From Bin55 sp963667455 (GTDB taxonomy: Bacteria; Pseudomonadota; Gammaproteobacteria; Pseudomonadales; Azotimanducaceae): a stretch of 64,000 nt of DNA. Location of the stretch: NCBI GenBank assembly GCA_963667455.2, contig CAXXFR010000031.1:170100-234099 (forward strand), given 5' to 3'. The notes beneath the pieces are model-generated. The model saw only the letters and a program-made list of their open reading frames with translations. It searched no databases and had not been told where the DNA came from. Below are positions 28,224 to 37,630 of this stretch, in pieces. Both the position numbers and the translations under genes were made by a program. How positions within the stretch are numbered: the first letter of the stretch is position 1; each line of letters begins with the position of its first letter.

Positions 28224-29883
28224 CTTCTGAGGCAGCGCTCACACTCTCGTCTGTTTCTAGACGATCCCGCAACCTAGTAATGGCATCCGATGCTGATTTA
28301 GCCTGTGCTCGGGGCAGACCATGAGACAGTGCTCGATCATAGTTGGCAATTGCGCGACTGTCTCGGCCAAGCGCTTCGTAAGCTCGACCAAGATCAAACC
28401 GTGTAATGGCATCCAATTCCGGGTCGCCATTGAACGCAGCAGACAGGAAGTACTTCCATGCGAGCGTGTTTTCGCCTCTAGCGAGGTGGCGGTCACCGAT
28501 CAACTGTTGAACTTGCTGTCGAAATCTGGGCTGATCAGAATTTCCAACGTACGGAAGAGCAATCTCTCCGAGCGAAATGATCAAGTCGGAATGCTCGTTC
28601 CTCGAATCGGGATTTTCACCCAGACCCAGCACGTAATTCGCAACATACATGAACTGTCTGCGTTCCTCATTGACAGCCAATCCATACTCGATGAGTTCGG
28701 CCTGGCGTTCAATTGTTGCTCCATTCTCGAGTCCGAGATTGAAAGCCACGTCAACGGCCTCTTCGACATTCCGATCTTGCGGATTCTCTTCGAGATACGT
28801 GAACAGCTTAGCTTCGTCTTGAGCTGCGGCAGCCATGTAGAACTGATGGTCAGCATCGGAATAGTTGCTGTTGACGGTCTGTGAAACTCCGACGAATCCT
28901 TGATTGTGATCGAGGACGATTCGGTAGCCCGAGAGAACGCTCAAGCCGGAAACCAACAGTACATCGCCACTGGGATGGTCAGGTGCTTTCGCCTTGTATG
29001 CATCCGGCAGCTCCACGCCCGAAGACTTCAATTGCTCGCGAACGGCATCCTCAAGTTGCTTGTCGGCGGCATATTGGTCATACCACTTCTGATACAAGTC
29101 TTGGGGATAGAAAGCCGCCATGTCGGAGACCTTGATGGTCTGATCCGTGCCGAGATATGCCTCGTCGACAACACCCGCTTCGCGATCATCGAGAAGCTCT
29201 CGATTCAGAACGGTGTGATAGCCGTTTGTGCTCATCTTCATGAAGGCACGTTGTCCGCCGTTGTAGTTGGTGGGGATGTAGACCGAATCGCCAATCACTT
29301 CGACGCCTTCGGTAAACAGTTCGGAGCTTGCACGAACTTCCTCGGCCACGAGTTCCCCTTCGGGATGCAACGTCATCGAGCCGTCCTGAATGTCCAAGGT
29401 CAGTCCAAATTCACGCAGCACTGGCCAACCAACGATTGCAACTATGTCAATCTGGTCTAGGAATTTGTCGTACTTGCCCGTCAATTCGCCGCACGTTGCG
29501 CCGATTTCAGGAATGATCTCGGTCTTCGGGATCTCCAGTCGGAAGTTCTCGTTGAGAACCTTCAGAGATTCCTCGCCTTCTCCGAATCGCAAGTTTCCGA
29601 GTACGCATGACTGAAACATCATCGTGTGAGGCATGTCGTAGTCGATGATTATGTGCGTGTCCTTGATCCAGACTTCCGTCTGCAGTTCAACTCGAGCGAG
29701 GATCTTGTCGCCGATCACTTTGATGGCGAGCGGACCACCCGTTGAGCCAATCGACGCGGACTGTTGAGCAACGGTTTGCGTCGGAACGACGAGCACCAAG
29801 GCCAAAGCCGTGAGCGCACCGAACAACCGACCAAGGAACGATGCTCTCGATCCATTAGTCGCAAAACGATTCTTAGATTCCAT
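28216..29883 (-). CDS. Secreted protein with two degenerate retropepsin-like domains and C-terminal TPR
   Basis: 555 aa from ATG 29883 (GGAG seven bases upstream; the TTG at 29895 overlaps that site). Signal peptide to about residue 40 (TQTVAQQSAS). Two lobes resemble pepsin/retropepsin folds. Lobe 1 has the strand IIIDYDMPHTMMF where D-T/S-G is expected, then VGWPVLREFGLTLDIQDG. Lobe 2 has AFMKMSTNGYHTVLNREL, then GLSVLSGYRIVLDHNQG. Neither lobe keeps a proper D-[TS]-G, so proteolysis is doubtful and a binding role more likely. The last ~110 residues have TPR-like repeats (WKYFLSAAFNGDPELDA; YEALGRDSRAIANYDRAL). First intact gene of the MoxR/VWA operon. Family assignment is by pattern only. 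Confidence 0.7.
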   Translation of the reverse strand: MESKNRFATNGSRASFLGRLFGALTALALVLVVPTQTVAQQSASIGSTGGPLAIKVIGDKILARVELQTEVWIKDTHIIIDYDMPHTMMFQSCVLGNLRFGEGEESLKVLNENFRLEIPKTEIIPEIGATCGELTGKYDKFLDQIDIVAIVGWPVLREFGLTLDIQDGSMTLHPEGELVAEEVRASSELFTEGVEVIGDSVYIPTNYNGGQRAFMKMSTNGYHTVLNRELLDDREAGVVDEAYLGTDQTIKVSDMAAFYPQDLYQKWYDQYAADKQLEDAVREQLKSSGVELPDAYKAKAPDHPSGDVLLVSGLSVLSGYRIVLDHNQGFVGVSQTVNSNYSDADHQFYMAAAAQDEAKLFTYLEENPQDRNVEEAVDVAFNLGLENGATIERQAELIEYGLAVNEERRQFMYVANYVLGLGENPDSRNEHSDLIISLGEIALPYVGNSDQPRFRQQVQQLIGDRHLARGENTLAWKYFLSAAFNGDPELDAITRFDLGRAYEALGRDSRAIANYDRALSHGLPRAQAKSASDAITRLRDRLETDESVSAASEDG

Positions 29884-29921
29884 GATGTTCTCCAATCGGT
29901 TTCACCGAGTTGGGTTGAATA

Positions 29922-29935
29922 GTTTCAATTGCAAC
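29922..29935. promoter_or_regulatory. Operator-like palindrome upstream of the retropepsin-like gene
   Basis: GTTTCAATTGCAAC (GTTnCAATTGnAAC on both strands) ends 38 bases before the ATG at 29883, in the gap after the frameshifted paralog. It shares ATAGTTTCAA and the same spacing with the marR operator candidate at 3429-3442. This suggests control of the operon by the MarR protein or a relative; unproven. Confidence 0.45.
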
Positions 29936-29974
29936 ATTATTGCACAATCGAAACCCAACTTTTTATTCAAGTCT

Positions 29975-31670
29975 CTATCCGTCTTCAGAGTCTTCCTGCA
30001 ACAGTTCGTCATCGGGATCGAGTCTCAGTTTCAAGCGTTCCAATGCGGTCTGCGCCGTCTCGTTCAATGAAGGCGGCAAACCGGTTGAAATCGCTCGGTC
30101 GTAATTTGCGTAAGCCCTTCGGTTCCGACCCAGTGCTTCGTACACCCGACCGAGGTCGTAGCGCACGAATGCATCCATCTCAGGGTCGCCATTGAACGCG
30201 GCGGACAGAAAATACTTCCACGCGTTCTCAGCGTCGTTGCGGGCTAAGTAACGGTCGCCCACCAGCATTTGAACTTGCTGGCGAAATCGCGGGCTTTCCG
30301 ATCTTCCGACGAAGGGAAGGGCTTTCTCGCCCAACGCGATTATCAACTCCGAGTGTTGTTCGCGGGACTCGTCGGACTGCACCAACCCGAACACAAACTG
30401 AGCGACGTACATGAACTGTCGTTGTTCATCCGTAATGTCGAGTCCAAATTGAATCGCCGAAGACTGACGGTCTACCGTACGCACCACTCTCCAGTCCTAG
30501 CGCAAACACATCGGATACTGCTTCTTCGACGTTTCGGTCTTCGGGGTTCTCTTCGAGAAACTGGAATAGTTTGTCTTCGCTCTTGGCTGCGGCTGCCATG
30601 TAAAACTGATGGTCGGCCTCCGAGTAGTTGCTGTTCAAAGTCCTCGAGAAGCCTGCGAATTGTTGATTCGGGTCCAAGACGATTCGATATCCCGACAGGA
30701 TGCTCAGACCCGAGACGAGCAAGACGTCCGAGCTAGGATGATCGGGAGCTTGGGCAATCAAGTGAGGGGGCAGTTCAACGCCTAGTGCGTCCGCTTGTGC
30801 TTGAAGTGCTGTCTCTTGTTCCTTATCAGCCTGGAACTGGTCATACCAGTTCTGATAGAGATCCTGCGGATACAGGGCAGCCATGTCGGAGACCATCATG
30901 ATTTGATCGTCGCCGAGGTAGGCTTCATCTACAACACCTGCTTCTCGATCATCTAGCAACTCTCTGTTGAGAACGGTGTGATAGCCACCGGTGGCCATCT
31001 TCATGAACCCACGCTGACCGCCGTTGTAGTTGACGGGGATGTATACCGAGTCGCCGATGAGCTCCACGCCTTGGACAAACTTCTCGACGCTCGCTTCGAC
31101 TTCGGCAGGAGACAACTCTCCATCGGGATGCAACTGCATCGTTCCCTCTTGAATATCGAGGGTCAATCCGAAAGAACGCAAAGCCGGCCACCCAACAATT
31201 GCGACGATATCGATCTGTTCAAGCTCGTTGTCATAGCGAGCCGTTAGGTCTTGTGTGGTTGTACCGATTTCCTGGATGATTCCATCTCGGGGTATCTCAA
31301 GCCGAAAGCCTTCGTTCAAAGCTCGAATTGTCGTTTCACCTTCGCCGAACCGCAGGCCTCGCAACACGCCTCGATTGAACATCATTGCATGGGGACTGTC
31401 GTAGTCGATGACGATGTGGGTGTCTTTGAACCACACCTGAGTCTGCAACTCAACCCGAGCGAGAATCTTGTCTCCAATGACTTTGATCTCGACCAATCCT
31501 CCCGTATTGGTGCCGGACTGGCTCTCTTGCGCTACAGCTTGAACGGGCAAGAAGGCCGTCAGCACAATCGTTAGGATCACACTGAACAAGGTTGTCATTC
31601 GTCCCAAGTACGGGCGCAATGTGCGCATAGTTTGCTGACTATCTGCTCTCTGGAGATGTTCTTTGTTCAT
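29975..31670 (-). pseudogene. Frameshifted paralog of the retropepsin-like/TPR protein
   Basis: Colinear with the protein at 28216-29883 over its full length: signal peptide ending near AVAQES, lobe 1 with VIDYDSPHAMMF, lobe 2 with GFMKMATGGYHTVLNREL, and the C-terminal TPR part. One extra base at 30479 (after GGT GCG on the coding strand) breaks the frame between VFALGLESGA and VDRQSSAIQFGLD. Removing it restores homology (paralog: NLGLENGATIERQAELI). There is no slippery run, so a real frameshift mutation or a sequencing error is more likely than programmed shifting. Start ATG 31670, with GGAG just upstream. As written, the protein would lose its last ~170 residues. Confidence 0.8.
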
Positions 31671-31960
31671 CCGCTCCACCCAAGTAAGGTGCGTGTGCCG
31701 CAAGTCGAACCAAACCTAGGAACCGAACCAATCCCACCCTAACCGAGATGCAGAAAGGACGGATTTCGTTTCAACGGATTGCACGTCGTGAACTTGAAGG
31801 CGAACTCACACTCGCGCTTCTGCGCGAATGTCGATCCGTTGGAGACAAGTCCACGTAGTTCGACCAACCCAATCGAAGCGAAATTATACGACCACGACGT
31901 GTGTTCAAAACCCACTTTGAACGACAGTGACTTCACTGATTCGACAAGCTGGCAATTGGT

Positions 31961-32728
31961 TCAATTTCGACCCGATGCCAGTTCATTAGACACCAAGTAG
32001 TCATAGCTCTCAGCGACTGCCGTAAACATGTCTGTATCACATGCATCAAGCTCCACGATCAACCACTCGATAGTGTCTTCGTCGGCAGCCGTACATACAC
32101 CCGGAATATCCATCGCACCGTGACCGACCGCGACGTGGGCCTGGTCTCGCACTAGTGGGCCATCTTTGATGTGCAAGAGCGGAGCTCGGTGCCGAATGCG
32201 CCTCACTTCCGCGACCGGATCGCATTCTCCAAAGTTTGCCGCCCAATAAGTGTCAACCTCAAACAGCAGGTTCGGGCACTCGCGTTGGAGCGTGTGATAG
32301 GGCAGTTCTCCACCTACCGGTACGAACTCGAACCAGTGGTTGTGCAAGAACAGTTCAACTTCATGCTTCTTGAGCCGCTCGATAACTTGGTTGATGTTTT
32401 CAACTGTTCGCTCCACATCGTCAGCTGTTTTGAAGTCTGAAGGACCGTAACCGGCCGCCGCCCTCGACAGTCCCATTTGCTTCACGACATCGGCCACCTC
32501 GTTGGCTTCTCCGTGGTTTGCCCATGGATAGTGGCTTGAAGACACCTTCATTCCCAAGTCATCCACTTGGGATGCGAAGTCTCTCGGGGTCTTTCCGAAC
32601 AAGTGAAACGGTTCGACACCGCAGTAGCCAATGTCCGCCAGCTTCTCGAGTATGTTGTCGAAGTCCGCCATGCACTCTTCTCTCAACGAGTAGAGCTGTA
32701 CAGAGATGGGAGGTGCTTTGCGTGCCAT
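31961..32728 (-). CDS. Sugar phosphate isomerase/epimerase-like TIM-barrel protein
   Basis: 255 aa from ATG 32728; the frame opens further upstream, but only at a TTG. It has the AP-endonuclease-2/xylose-isomerase-like barrel: VQLYSLREEC near the start, GYCGVEPFHLFG, the metal-binding strand HNHWFEFVP, and NLLFEVDTYWAANFG with LLHIKDG. Such enzymes isomerise or epimerise keto-sugars or inositol derivatives with a divalent metal. It is divergent from the Gfo/Idh/MocA gene (179 bases), so it probably serves the same pathway as the two genes at 32908-35130. Confidence 0.85.
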   Translation of the reverse strand: MARKAPPISVQLYSLREECMADFDNILEKLADIGYCGVEPFHLFGKTPRDFASQVDDLGMKVSSSHYPWANHGEANEVADVVKQMGLSRAAAGYGPSDFKTADDVERTVENINQVIERLKKHEVELFLHNHWFEFVPVGGELPYHTLQRECPNLLFEVDTYWAANFGECDPVAEVRRIRHRAPLLHIKDGPLVRDQAHVAVGHGAMDIPGVCTAADEDTIEWLIVELDACDTDMFTAVAESYDYLVSNELASGRN

Positions 32729-32907
32729 TGGATCTTCAATCCAGCCAAATCCAAACAATCATTATCGGCACATAGCGAACGTATAGATGACTCCGAGTGG
32801 CTCGATTCGAATTCGATCTTTGTCGCAGTCGGGTGTCTTGAACTTGAAAAGCTCTGGTATCGGATAGCATTCAACTGAGGGCAAAGATCCATGGGAGGCA
32901 ACACGCC

Positions 32908-34062
32908 ATGAAACTCCGAATGGGCATGATCGGCGGCGGCGAAGGCTCGTTCATCGGAGCAGTCCACCGTATGGCCGCAGAACTCGACGGATCAATTGAG
33001 CTTGTTGCTGGAGCGTTTTCTTCCAACGCCGAGCGTTCGATGCGGTCAGGCATCGACATGTACGGTCTTGCTCCAGAGCGTTGCTACGGCAGCTACGAGG
33101 AAATGCTGCGAGTGGAGTCCGGTTTGCCCGACGACTTGCGAATCGACTTTGTGGCGATCGTCACACCCAACCACCTGCACTTTCCGATGTGCAGGGATTC
33201 CCTTCAATCGGGATTTCACGTTGTTTGCGACAAGCCTGTGACCTTCAACATCAATGAAGCGAGAGAACTAAGAGAAGTCATCGATCAGTCAGGACTGGTG
33301 TTTGCGCTCACCCACAACTACACCGGCTATCCCATGATCAAGGAGGCTCGCTATCTGGCCCAGTCTGGATTGCTAGGTCCAATTCGACGGGTCAATGCCG
33401 AGTACATCCAGGGCTGGCTTTCAGCTAGCGAAGAGACAACGGGCAACAAACAGGCGGAATGGCGTACCGACCCCAAACGTTCAGGTGCCGCAGGATGCAT
33501 GGGGGATATTGGAACGCATGCTTTCCAGCTCACAGAATATGTAACAGGATTGGAAATCGAGAGCGTAAGCGCCGACCTGCGGACGCACGTTGACGGAAGA
33601 AAACTCGATGACGACGGAAACGTGCTACTACGCTTCGCCGATCGAGCCACCGGTGTACTGTGCGCAAGCCAAATCGCCGCTGGGGTGGAGAATGGATTGA
33701 CTCTTCGCGTCTACGGCGAACTGGGTGGCATCGAATGGTCGCAGCAGGAACCCAATTCGTTGGTCGTGCGATGGAGGGATCGCCCCTTCGAAGTCAGAAG
33801 AACCGGCGGGGCGGGTGTACACGAACCCTCTACGACGGCCACGCGTCTGCCGGCCGGACACCCTGAAGGATTTCTCGAAGCGTTCGCCTTGATCTATCGC
33901 AATTTTTCCGCGGCTATACACTCGTTTCAAGACGACGAGAACGACGAGGAAGTTGAGAATGACTTTCCATCGATTCAAGATGGAATTCGAGGCATGGCGT
34001 TCATTCAAGCCGTCGTGGACAGTTCGGCGAACGACGGTCGATGGACGTCGATTGAAAACTAA
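32908..34062 (+). CDS. Gfo/Idh/MocA-family dehydrogenase
   Basis: 384 aa NAD(P)-dependent sugar or inositol dehydrogenase-like protein. The Rossmann dinucleotide motif is GMIGGGEGSFIG near residue 6. The catalytic-lysine region is VVCDKPVTFN, matching the family's (E/D)KP motif. The region around GAAGCMGDIGTHAFQL carries the conserved D-x-G-x-H substrate-site pattern. GGAGG lies nine bases before ATG. The next gene, an isomerase/epimerase, starts 15 bases after the stop, so the pair is an operon. The sugar is not known. Confidence 0.93.
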   Translation: MKLRMGMIGGGEGSFIGAVHRMAAELDGSIELVAGAFSSNAERSMRSGIDMYGLAPERCYGSYEEMLRVESGLPDDLRIDFVAIVTPNHLHFPMCRDSLQSGFHVVCDKPVTFNINEARELREVIDQSGLVFALTHNYTGYPMIKEARYLAQSGLLGPIRRVNAEYIQGWLSASEETTGNKQAEWRTDPKRSGAAGCMGDIGTHAFQLTEYVTGLEIESVSADLRTHVDGRKLDDDGNVLLRFADRATGVLCASQIAAGVENGLTLRVYGELGGIEWSQQEPNSLVVRWRDRPFEVRRTGGAGVHEPSTTATRLPAGHPEGFLEAFALIYRNFSAAIHSFQDDENDEEVENDFPSIQDGIRGMAFIQAVVDSSANDGRWTSIEN

Positions 34063-34077
34063 CACGGAGTTGACAGC

Positions 34078-35130
34078 ATGAAGACATTGAAGGGTCCAGC
34101 TATATTTCTGGCGCAGTTCATGGACGACGAACATCCATTCGACAACATCGAGTCGATGGCCCAATGGGCGGCCAATCTCGGATTCGTCGGCATTCAAGTT
34201 CCCATCGGCAATCCCAATTTCATCGATGTCAAACAGGCCGCGACAAGCAAGACGTATTGTGATGAACTCGCTGGCCGTGTAGGACAGCATGGGATTCAGA
34301 TTTCGGAACTATCGACGCATATAGAAGGTCAGCTTGTTGCGGTTCATCCCGCGTACAACGAACTGTTCGACGGCTTTGCGCATGAGTCCGTTCGAGGCAA
34401 TCCAGCCGCACGAACTGAATGGGCGATTGAGCAAGTAAAACTCGCCGCTCAGGCTAGCCGGAATCTAGGTCTCGACGAACACGTCACTTTCTCGGGTTCC
34501 TTCCTTTGGCCCATGGTCTATCCATGGCCAGCCCGTCCAGATGGCTTGGTGGAAGAAGGCTTTCGAGAGCTGGGTAGGAGATGGAAGCCGATACTCGACG
34601 AGTTCGAAACCTGTGGCGTAGATCTGTGCTACGAGATTCATCCCGGCGAAGACCTGCACGACGGAATTACCTTCGAGCGATTTCTCGATGAAGTCGATGG
34701 GCATTCCCGTGCCAACATTCTTTACGACCCCAGCCACTTCGTTCTACAACAACTCGACTACCTTGCATTCATCGACATCTACCACGAGCGGATCAAGATG
34801 TTTCACGTCAAGGACGCCGAATTCAATTCATCAGGCAAACAGGGTGTGTATGGCGGATTTCAAGATTGGCTGAATCGGGCAGGAAGATTTCGTTCGCTTG
34901 GAGACGGACAGATCGACTTTCGATCAATCTTCTCGAAGTTTGCAGGCTACGACTTCGGTGGTTGGGCAGTTCTCGAATGGGAATGCTGTCTCAAGCATCA
35001 AGAAGACGGTGCAAGAGAAGGTGCGCAGTTCATTCGCGACCACATCATTCGAGTTACGGAAAAGGCGTTCGACGACTTTGCTTCAACCGGAACTGACGCA
35101 GAAACGAACCGACGCGTATTGGGGTTGTAG
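34078..35130 (+). CDS. Sugar phosphate isomerase/epimerase
   Basis: 350 aa TIM-barrel of the xylose-isomerase-like type. Metal-binding and catalytic positions are suggested by CYEIHPGEDLHDG, NILYDPSHFVLQQ, KMFHVKDAEF and VLEWECC, where Glu, Asp/His, His and Glu fall in the usual order. The start is supported by GGAG eight bases upstream. It is in one operon with the Gfo/Idh/MocA gene; such pairs commonly act in catabolism of inositol or uncommon sugars. Confidence 0.92.
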   Translation: MKTLKGPAIFLAQFMDDEHPFDNIESMAQWAANLGFVGIQVPIGNPNFIDVKQAATSKTYCDELAGRVGQHGIQISELSTHIEGQLVAVHPAYNELFDGFAHESVRGNPAARTEWAIEQVKLAAQASRNLGLDEHVTFSGSFLWPMVYPWPARPDGLVEEGFRELGRRWKPILDEFETCGVDLCYEIHPGEDLHDGITFERFLDEVDGHSRANILYDPSHFVLQQLDYLAFIDIYHERIKMFHVKDAEFNSSGKQGVYGGFQDWLNRAGRFRSLGDGQIDFRSIFSKFAGYDFGGWAVLEWECCLKHQEDGAREGAQFIRDHIIRVTEKAFDDFASTGTDAETNRRVLGL

Positions 35131-35280
35131 ACCAGGGTTCAACGCAGAGCGTTGACTGAAAGCAGCTGGTCTGTTCACATCATTCGATTGCCCGACTGCG
35201 ACGCTGGCGCCGGTTTTGCAGTCAAGATCGATCCTCAAACTTAAAATAGTCGCCGTAGCCGTACACCCAACCGCCTTCCC

Positions 35281-36174
35281 ATGAGCCAAGCGAGTCTCGC
35301 CAGCGACTTGTTGGACATGACCAAACCCAAGGTCGTGTCGCTCATGCTAATGTGCGCACTCGTCGGCATGCTGGTCTCCGTCCACGGTGCGGTTCCCATT
35401 CCGCTCGTGTTGATTAGTCTGCTGGGAATCGCGTTGGTAGCCAGTAGCGCCGCTGTAGTCAATCACGTCATTGATGCACATTGGGACCGCCGCATGGCGC
35501 GAACCCAAAACCGACCTATAGCGAAAGGGCGTATTCGTTCGCGCGACGGACTGATCTTCGCCGCATTGCTCGGGATCGCAGGTTCGACGATCCTGTTCAT
35601 TTTCGTGAATCCGTTGGCCGCGTGGCTGAATCTCGCTTCATGGGTAGGCTACGGGATTTTCTACACGATCTTTCTCAAGCACACGACATCCCAGAACATA
35701 GTCATAGGTGGATTGTTCGGAGCTGCTCCCCCATTGCTCGGTTGGGTCGCAATCACGAATTCGATAGAGCCTGGAGCGTTAGTCCTCGTACTGATCATTT
35801 TCTTGTGGACTCCTCCTCACTTTTGGGCACTAGCGATTGACCGGATTGAAGACTACGAATCCGCCGGGATCCCTATGCTGCCGCTCACGCACGGCGACCG
35901 CTACACGCGTTGGTCCATCTTTGTCTACACGATTCTCCTGTTCATCACAACAATCGTGCCATTCCTGATCGGAATGAGTAGTTGGATCTATTTGGGAACG
36001 GCCGTCGTCTTGGGAATCGTGTATCTTGGGTACTCGGTTGCCATGCTGGTCGCCGAAGACCCCAAACTCCCTTTGAGATCGTTTCGATTCTCGGTCGTCT
36101 ATCTCTTCGTTCTCTTCGGGTCTCTGCTAATTGATCACTACTTGCTTGGCATCGGTACGGCAAACGCAACCTGA
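35281..36174 (+). CDS. ctaB: Protohaem IX farnesyltransferase (haem O synthase)
   Basis: 297 aa, seven or more membrane helices. A UbiA-family prenyltransferase that adds a farnesyl group to haem B, making haem O for terminal oxidases. Visible: MTKPKVVSLML at the start, the first prenyl-diphosphate-binding motif in NHVIDAHWDRRMARTQNRPI (D-x3-D then M-x-RT-x-NRP), WTPPHFWALAID and the second Asp motif in the loop that follows. No strong ribosome-binding site is seen. It stands alone, with no cytochrome oxidase genes in the window. Confidence 0.94.
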   Translation: MSQASLASDLLDMTKPKVVSLMLMCALVGMLVSVHGAVPIPLVLISLLGIALVASSAAVVNHVIDAHWDRRMARTQNRPIAKGRIRSRDGLIFAALLGIAGSTILFIFVNPLAAWLNLASWVGYGIFYTIFLKHTTSQNIVIGGLFGAAPPLLGWVAITNSIEPGALVLVLIIFLWTPPHFWALAIDRIEDYESAGIPMLPLTHGDRYTRWSIFVYTILLFITTIVPFLIGMSSWIYLGTAVVLGIVYLGYSVAMLVAEDPKLPLRSFRFSVVYLFVLFGSLLIDHYLLGIGTANAT

Positions 36175-36238
36175 CCCTCCCTAGTGCCACTTCGGCTTAG
36201 CCCTCTCTTCCTGACCATTCTCGGTTAGGATTCAGCAC

Positions 36239-37630
36239 ATGAAGAATGTGATCCTGATCATTACCGACACGTTCCGCTTCGACAATCTGTTCGACTATGC
36301 GGAACGCCCAGTCAACACTCCGATGCTCGATGCCTTCATCAATGAACGTGCGACAAGCGTCGAACGGTTTTTCGCGGGCAGCTTTCCCACCATCCCCCAT
36401 CGCACCGACGTAGCTCGGGGCGTGTTGGGTTGGCCACATTACGGTTGGCAACCAATCGATGTCAGCGGACCCAACCACATTGCCAACATTCTGGGGCACC
36501 AAGGCTATTCGACTCAACTCATCTGTGACTGTCCACATCTCTTCAACAATCGATTTCAAGGAGCGTTCACCGCTGCGTATCAACATCGCGGTCAGGAAGG
36601 AGACAAGCACCTTCTTCATCTGAACGATGCCATTCCCGAGGCGACTCCCGCGTCCAAGACTCGACAGAGACCGATGTGGAGGGGAAAGACACTTGCGGAT
36701 CAGCATCGGTGGCTCAACCGGTTCTACAACGTGGAGGAGTCCATGTTCTCCGCGAAGACTTCAGCCACCACGATTCGCTGGCTCGAAGAAAACTATCAGG
36801 CTCAACCGTTCTTCTTATGGGTTGACTTCTTTGATCCGCACGAGCCTTGGGACGCTCCCGAGTACATGGTCGAACGCTACGATCCGGACTACAAGGGTCC
36901 GCCCATGATCCACTGCAACTACGGGCCAGCAACGGACTACACCGAAGCAGAGCTCAACAATCTATGGGCACACTACGCGGCCGAAGCCGAGCTCGTGGAC
37001 CGCCACATCGGTCGAGTACTTCAGAAGATCGATGACTTGAACATGTGGGACGACACCATTGTCGTGGTGACCAGCGATCACGGAACCAGTTTGGGAGAAC
37101 ACAACCGAACCGGCAAGAGCAACATTTGCGATCACGATGAACGCTACTGGCCCATCTACCCAGAAGTAGGCCATGTTCCCTTCATCATTGCCGGTGATCC
37201 CATCCCGGCCGGGTGCAAGCTTCCGATGCTGGCTCAACCGATCGACATCTTGCCAACTTTGAGAGAACTCGCAGGATTTGAGACTGCAACGCGAGTCCCC
37301 ATTGAGGGCAAGAGTTTTGCAGAAGCGCTGTTGAAGTCTGAATCACAGCACCGAGAGTTCGCGGTGACTTCAGGGTTTGTTGCAGTTGACACAGAGGGTA
37401 GATGTCCGAACCGATCGGTTACTCCCTTCGTCGTCGATGGGAATTGGGGATGTGCACCGGTTGGCGCTGACGGCACCGCCGAGTTCTACGACCTCACAAA
37501 CGATCCGAATGCGCAAATCGACATCGCAACCGATCATGCCGCCGATGTGGAGAAAACTCAACATCGCCTCGCGGAGTTCATGCAAGACTTTGGCGCATCG
37601 CAACCGATCATCGACTGCTGGACAGCTTAG
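36239..37630 (+). CDS. Sulfatase-superfamily hydrolase with Thr at the nucleophile position
   Basis: 463 aa, alkaline-phosphatase/sulfatase fold, no signal peptide. Metal-binding segments are LIITDTFRFDN (Asp10) and VVVTSDHGTSLGEH; FFDPHEPW is also typical. The sulfatase motif C/S-x-P-x-R reads T51-I-P-H-R (GSFPTIPHRTD), so there is no Cys or Ser to become formylglycine. A Thr nucleophile is known in phosphodiesterase and phosphatase members of the superfamily, so the real substrate may be a phosphoester or phosphonate rather than a sulfate ester. AGGA lies nine bases before ATG. Separated from ctaB by 64 bases. Confidence 0.85.
   Translation: MKNVILIITDTFRFDNLFDYAERPVNTPMLDAFINERATSVERFFAGSFPTIPHRTDVARGVLGWPHYGWQPIDVSGPNHIANILGHQGYSTQLICDCPHLFNNRFQGAFTAAYQHRGQEGDKHLLHLNDAIPEATPASKTRQRPMWRGKTLADQHRWLNRFYNVEESMFSAKTSATTIRWLEENYQAQPFFLWVDFFDPHEPWDAPEYMVERYDPDYKGPPMIHCNYGPATDYTEAELNNLWAHYAAEAELVDRHIGRVLQKIDDLNMWDDTIVVVTSDHGTSLGEHNRTGKSNICDHDERYWPIYPEVGHVPFIIAGDPIPAGCKLPMLAQPIDILPTLRELAGFETATRVPIEGKSFAEALLKSESQHREFAVTSGFVAVDTEGRCPNRSVTPFVVDGNWGCAPVGADGTAEFYDLTNDPNAQIDIATDHAADVEKTQHRLAEFMQDFGASQPIIDCWTA

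Noticed and set aside
30470..30490. Programmed ribosomal frameshift in the retropepsin-like paralog
   Set aside because: No slippery heptamer or run of identical bases at the shift point, and the intact paralog encodes the same region without one.
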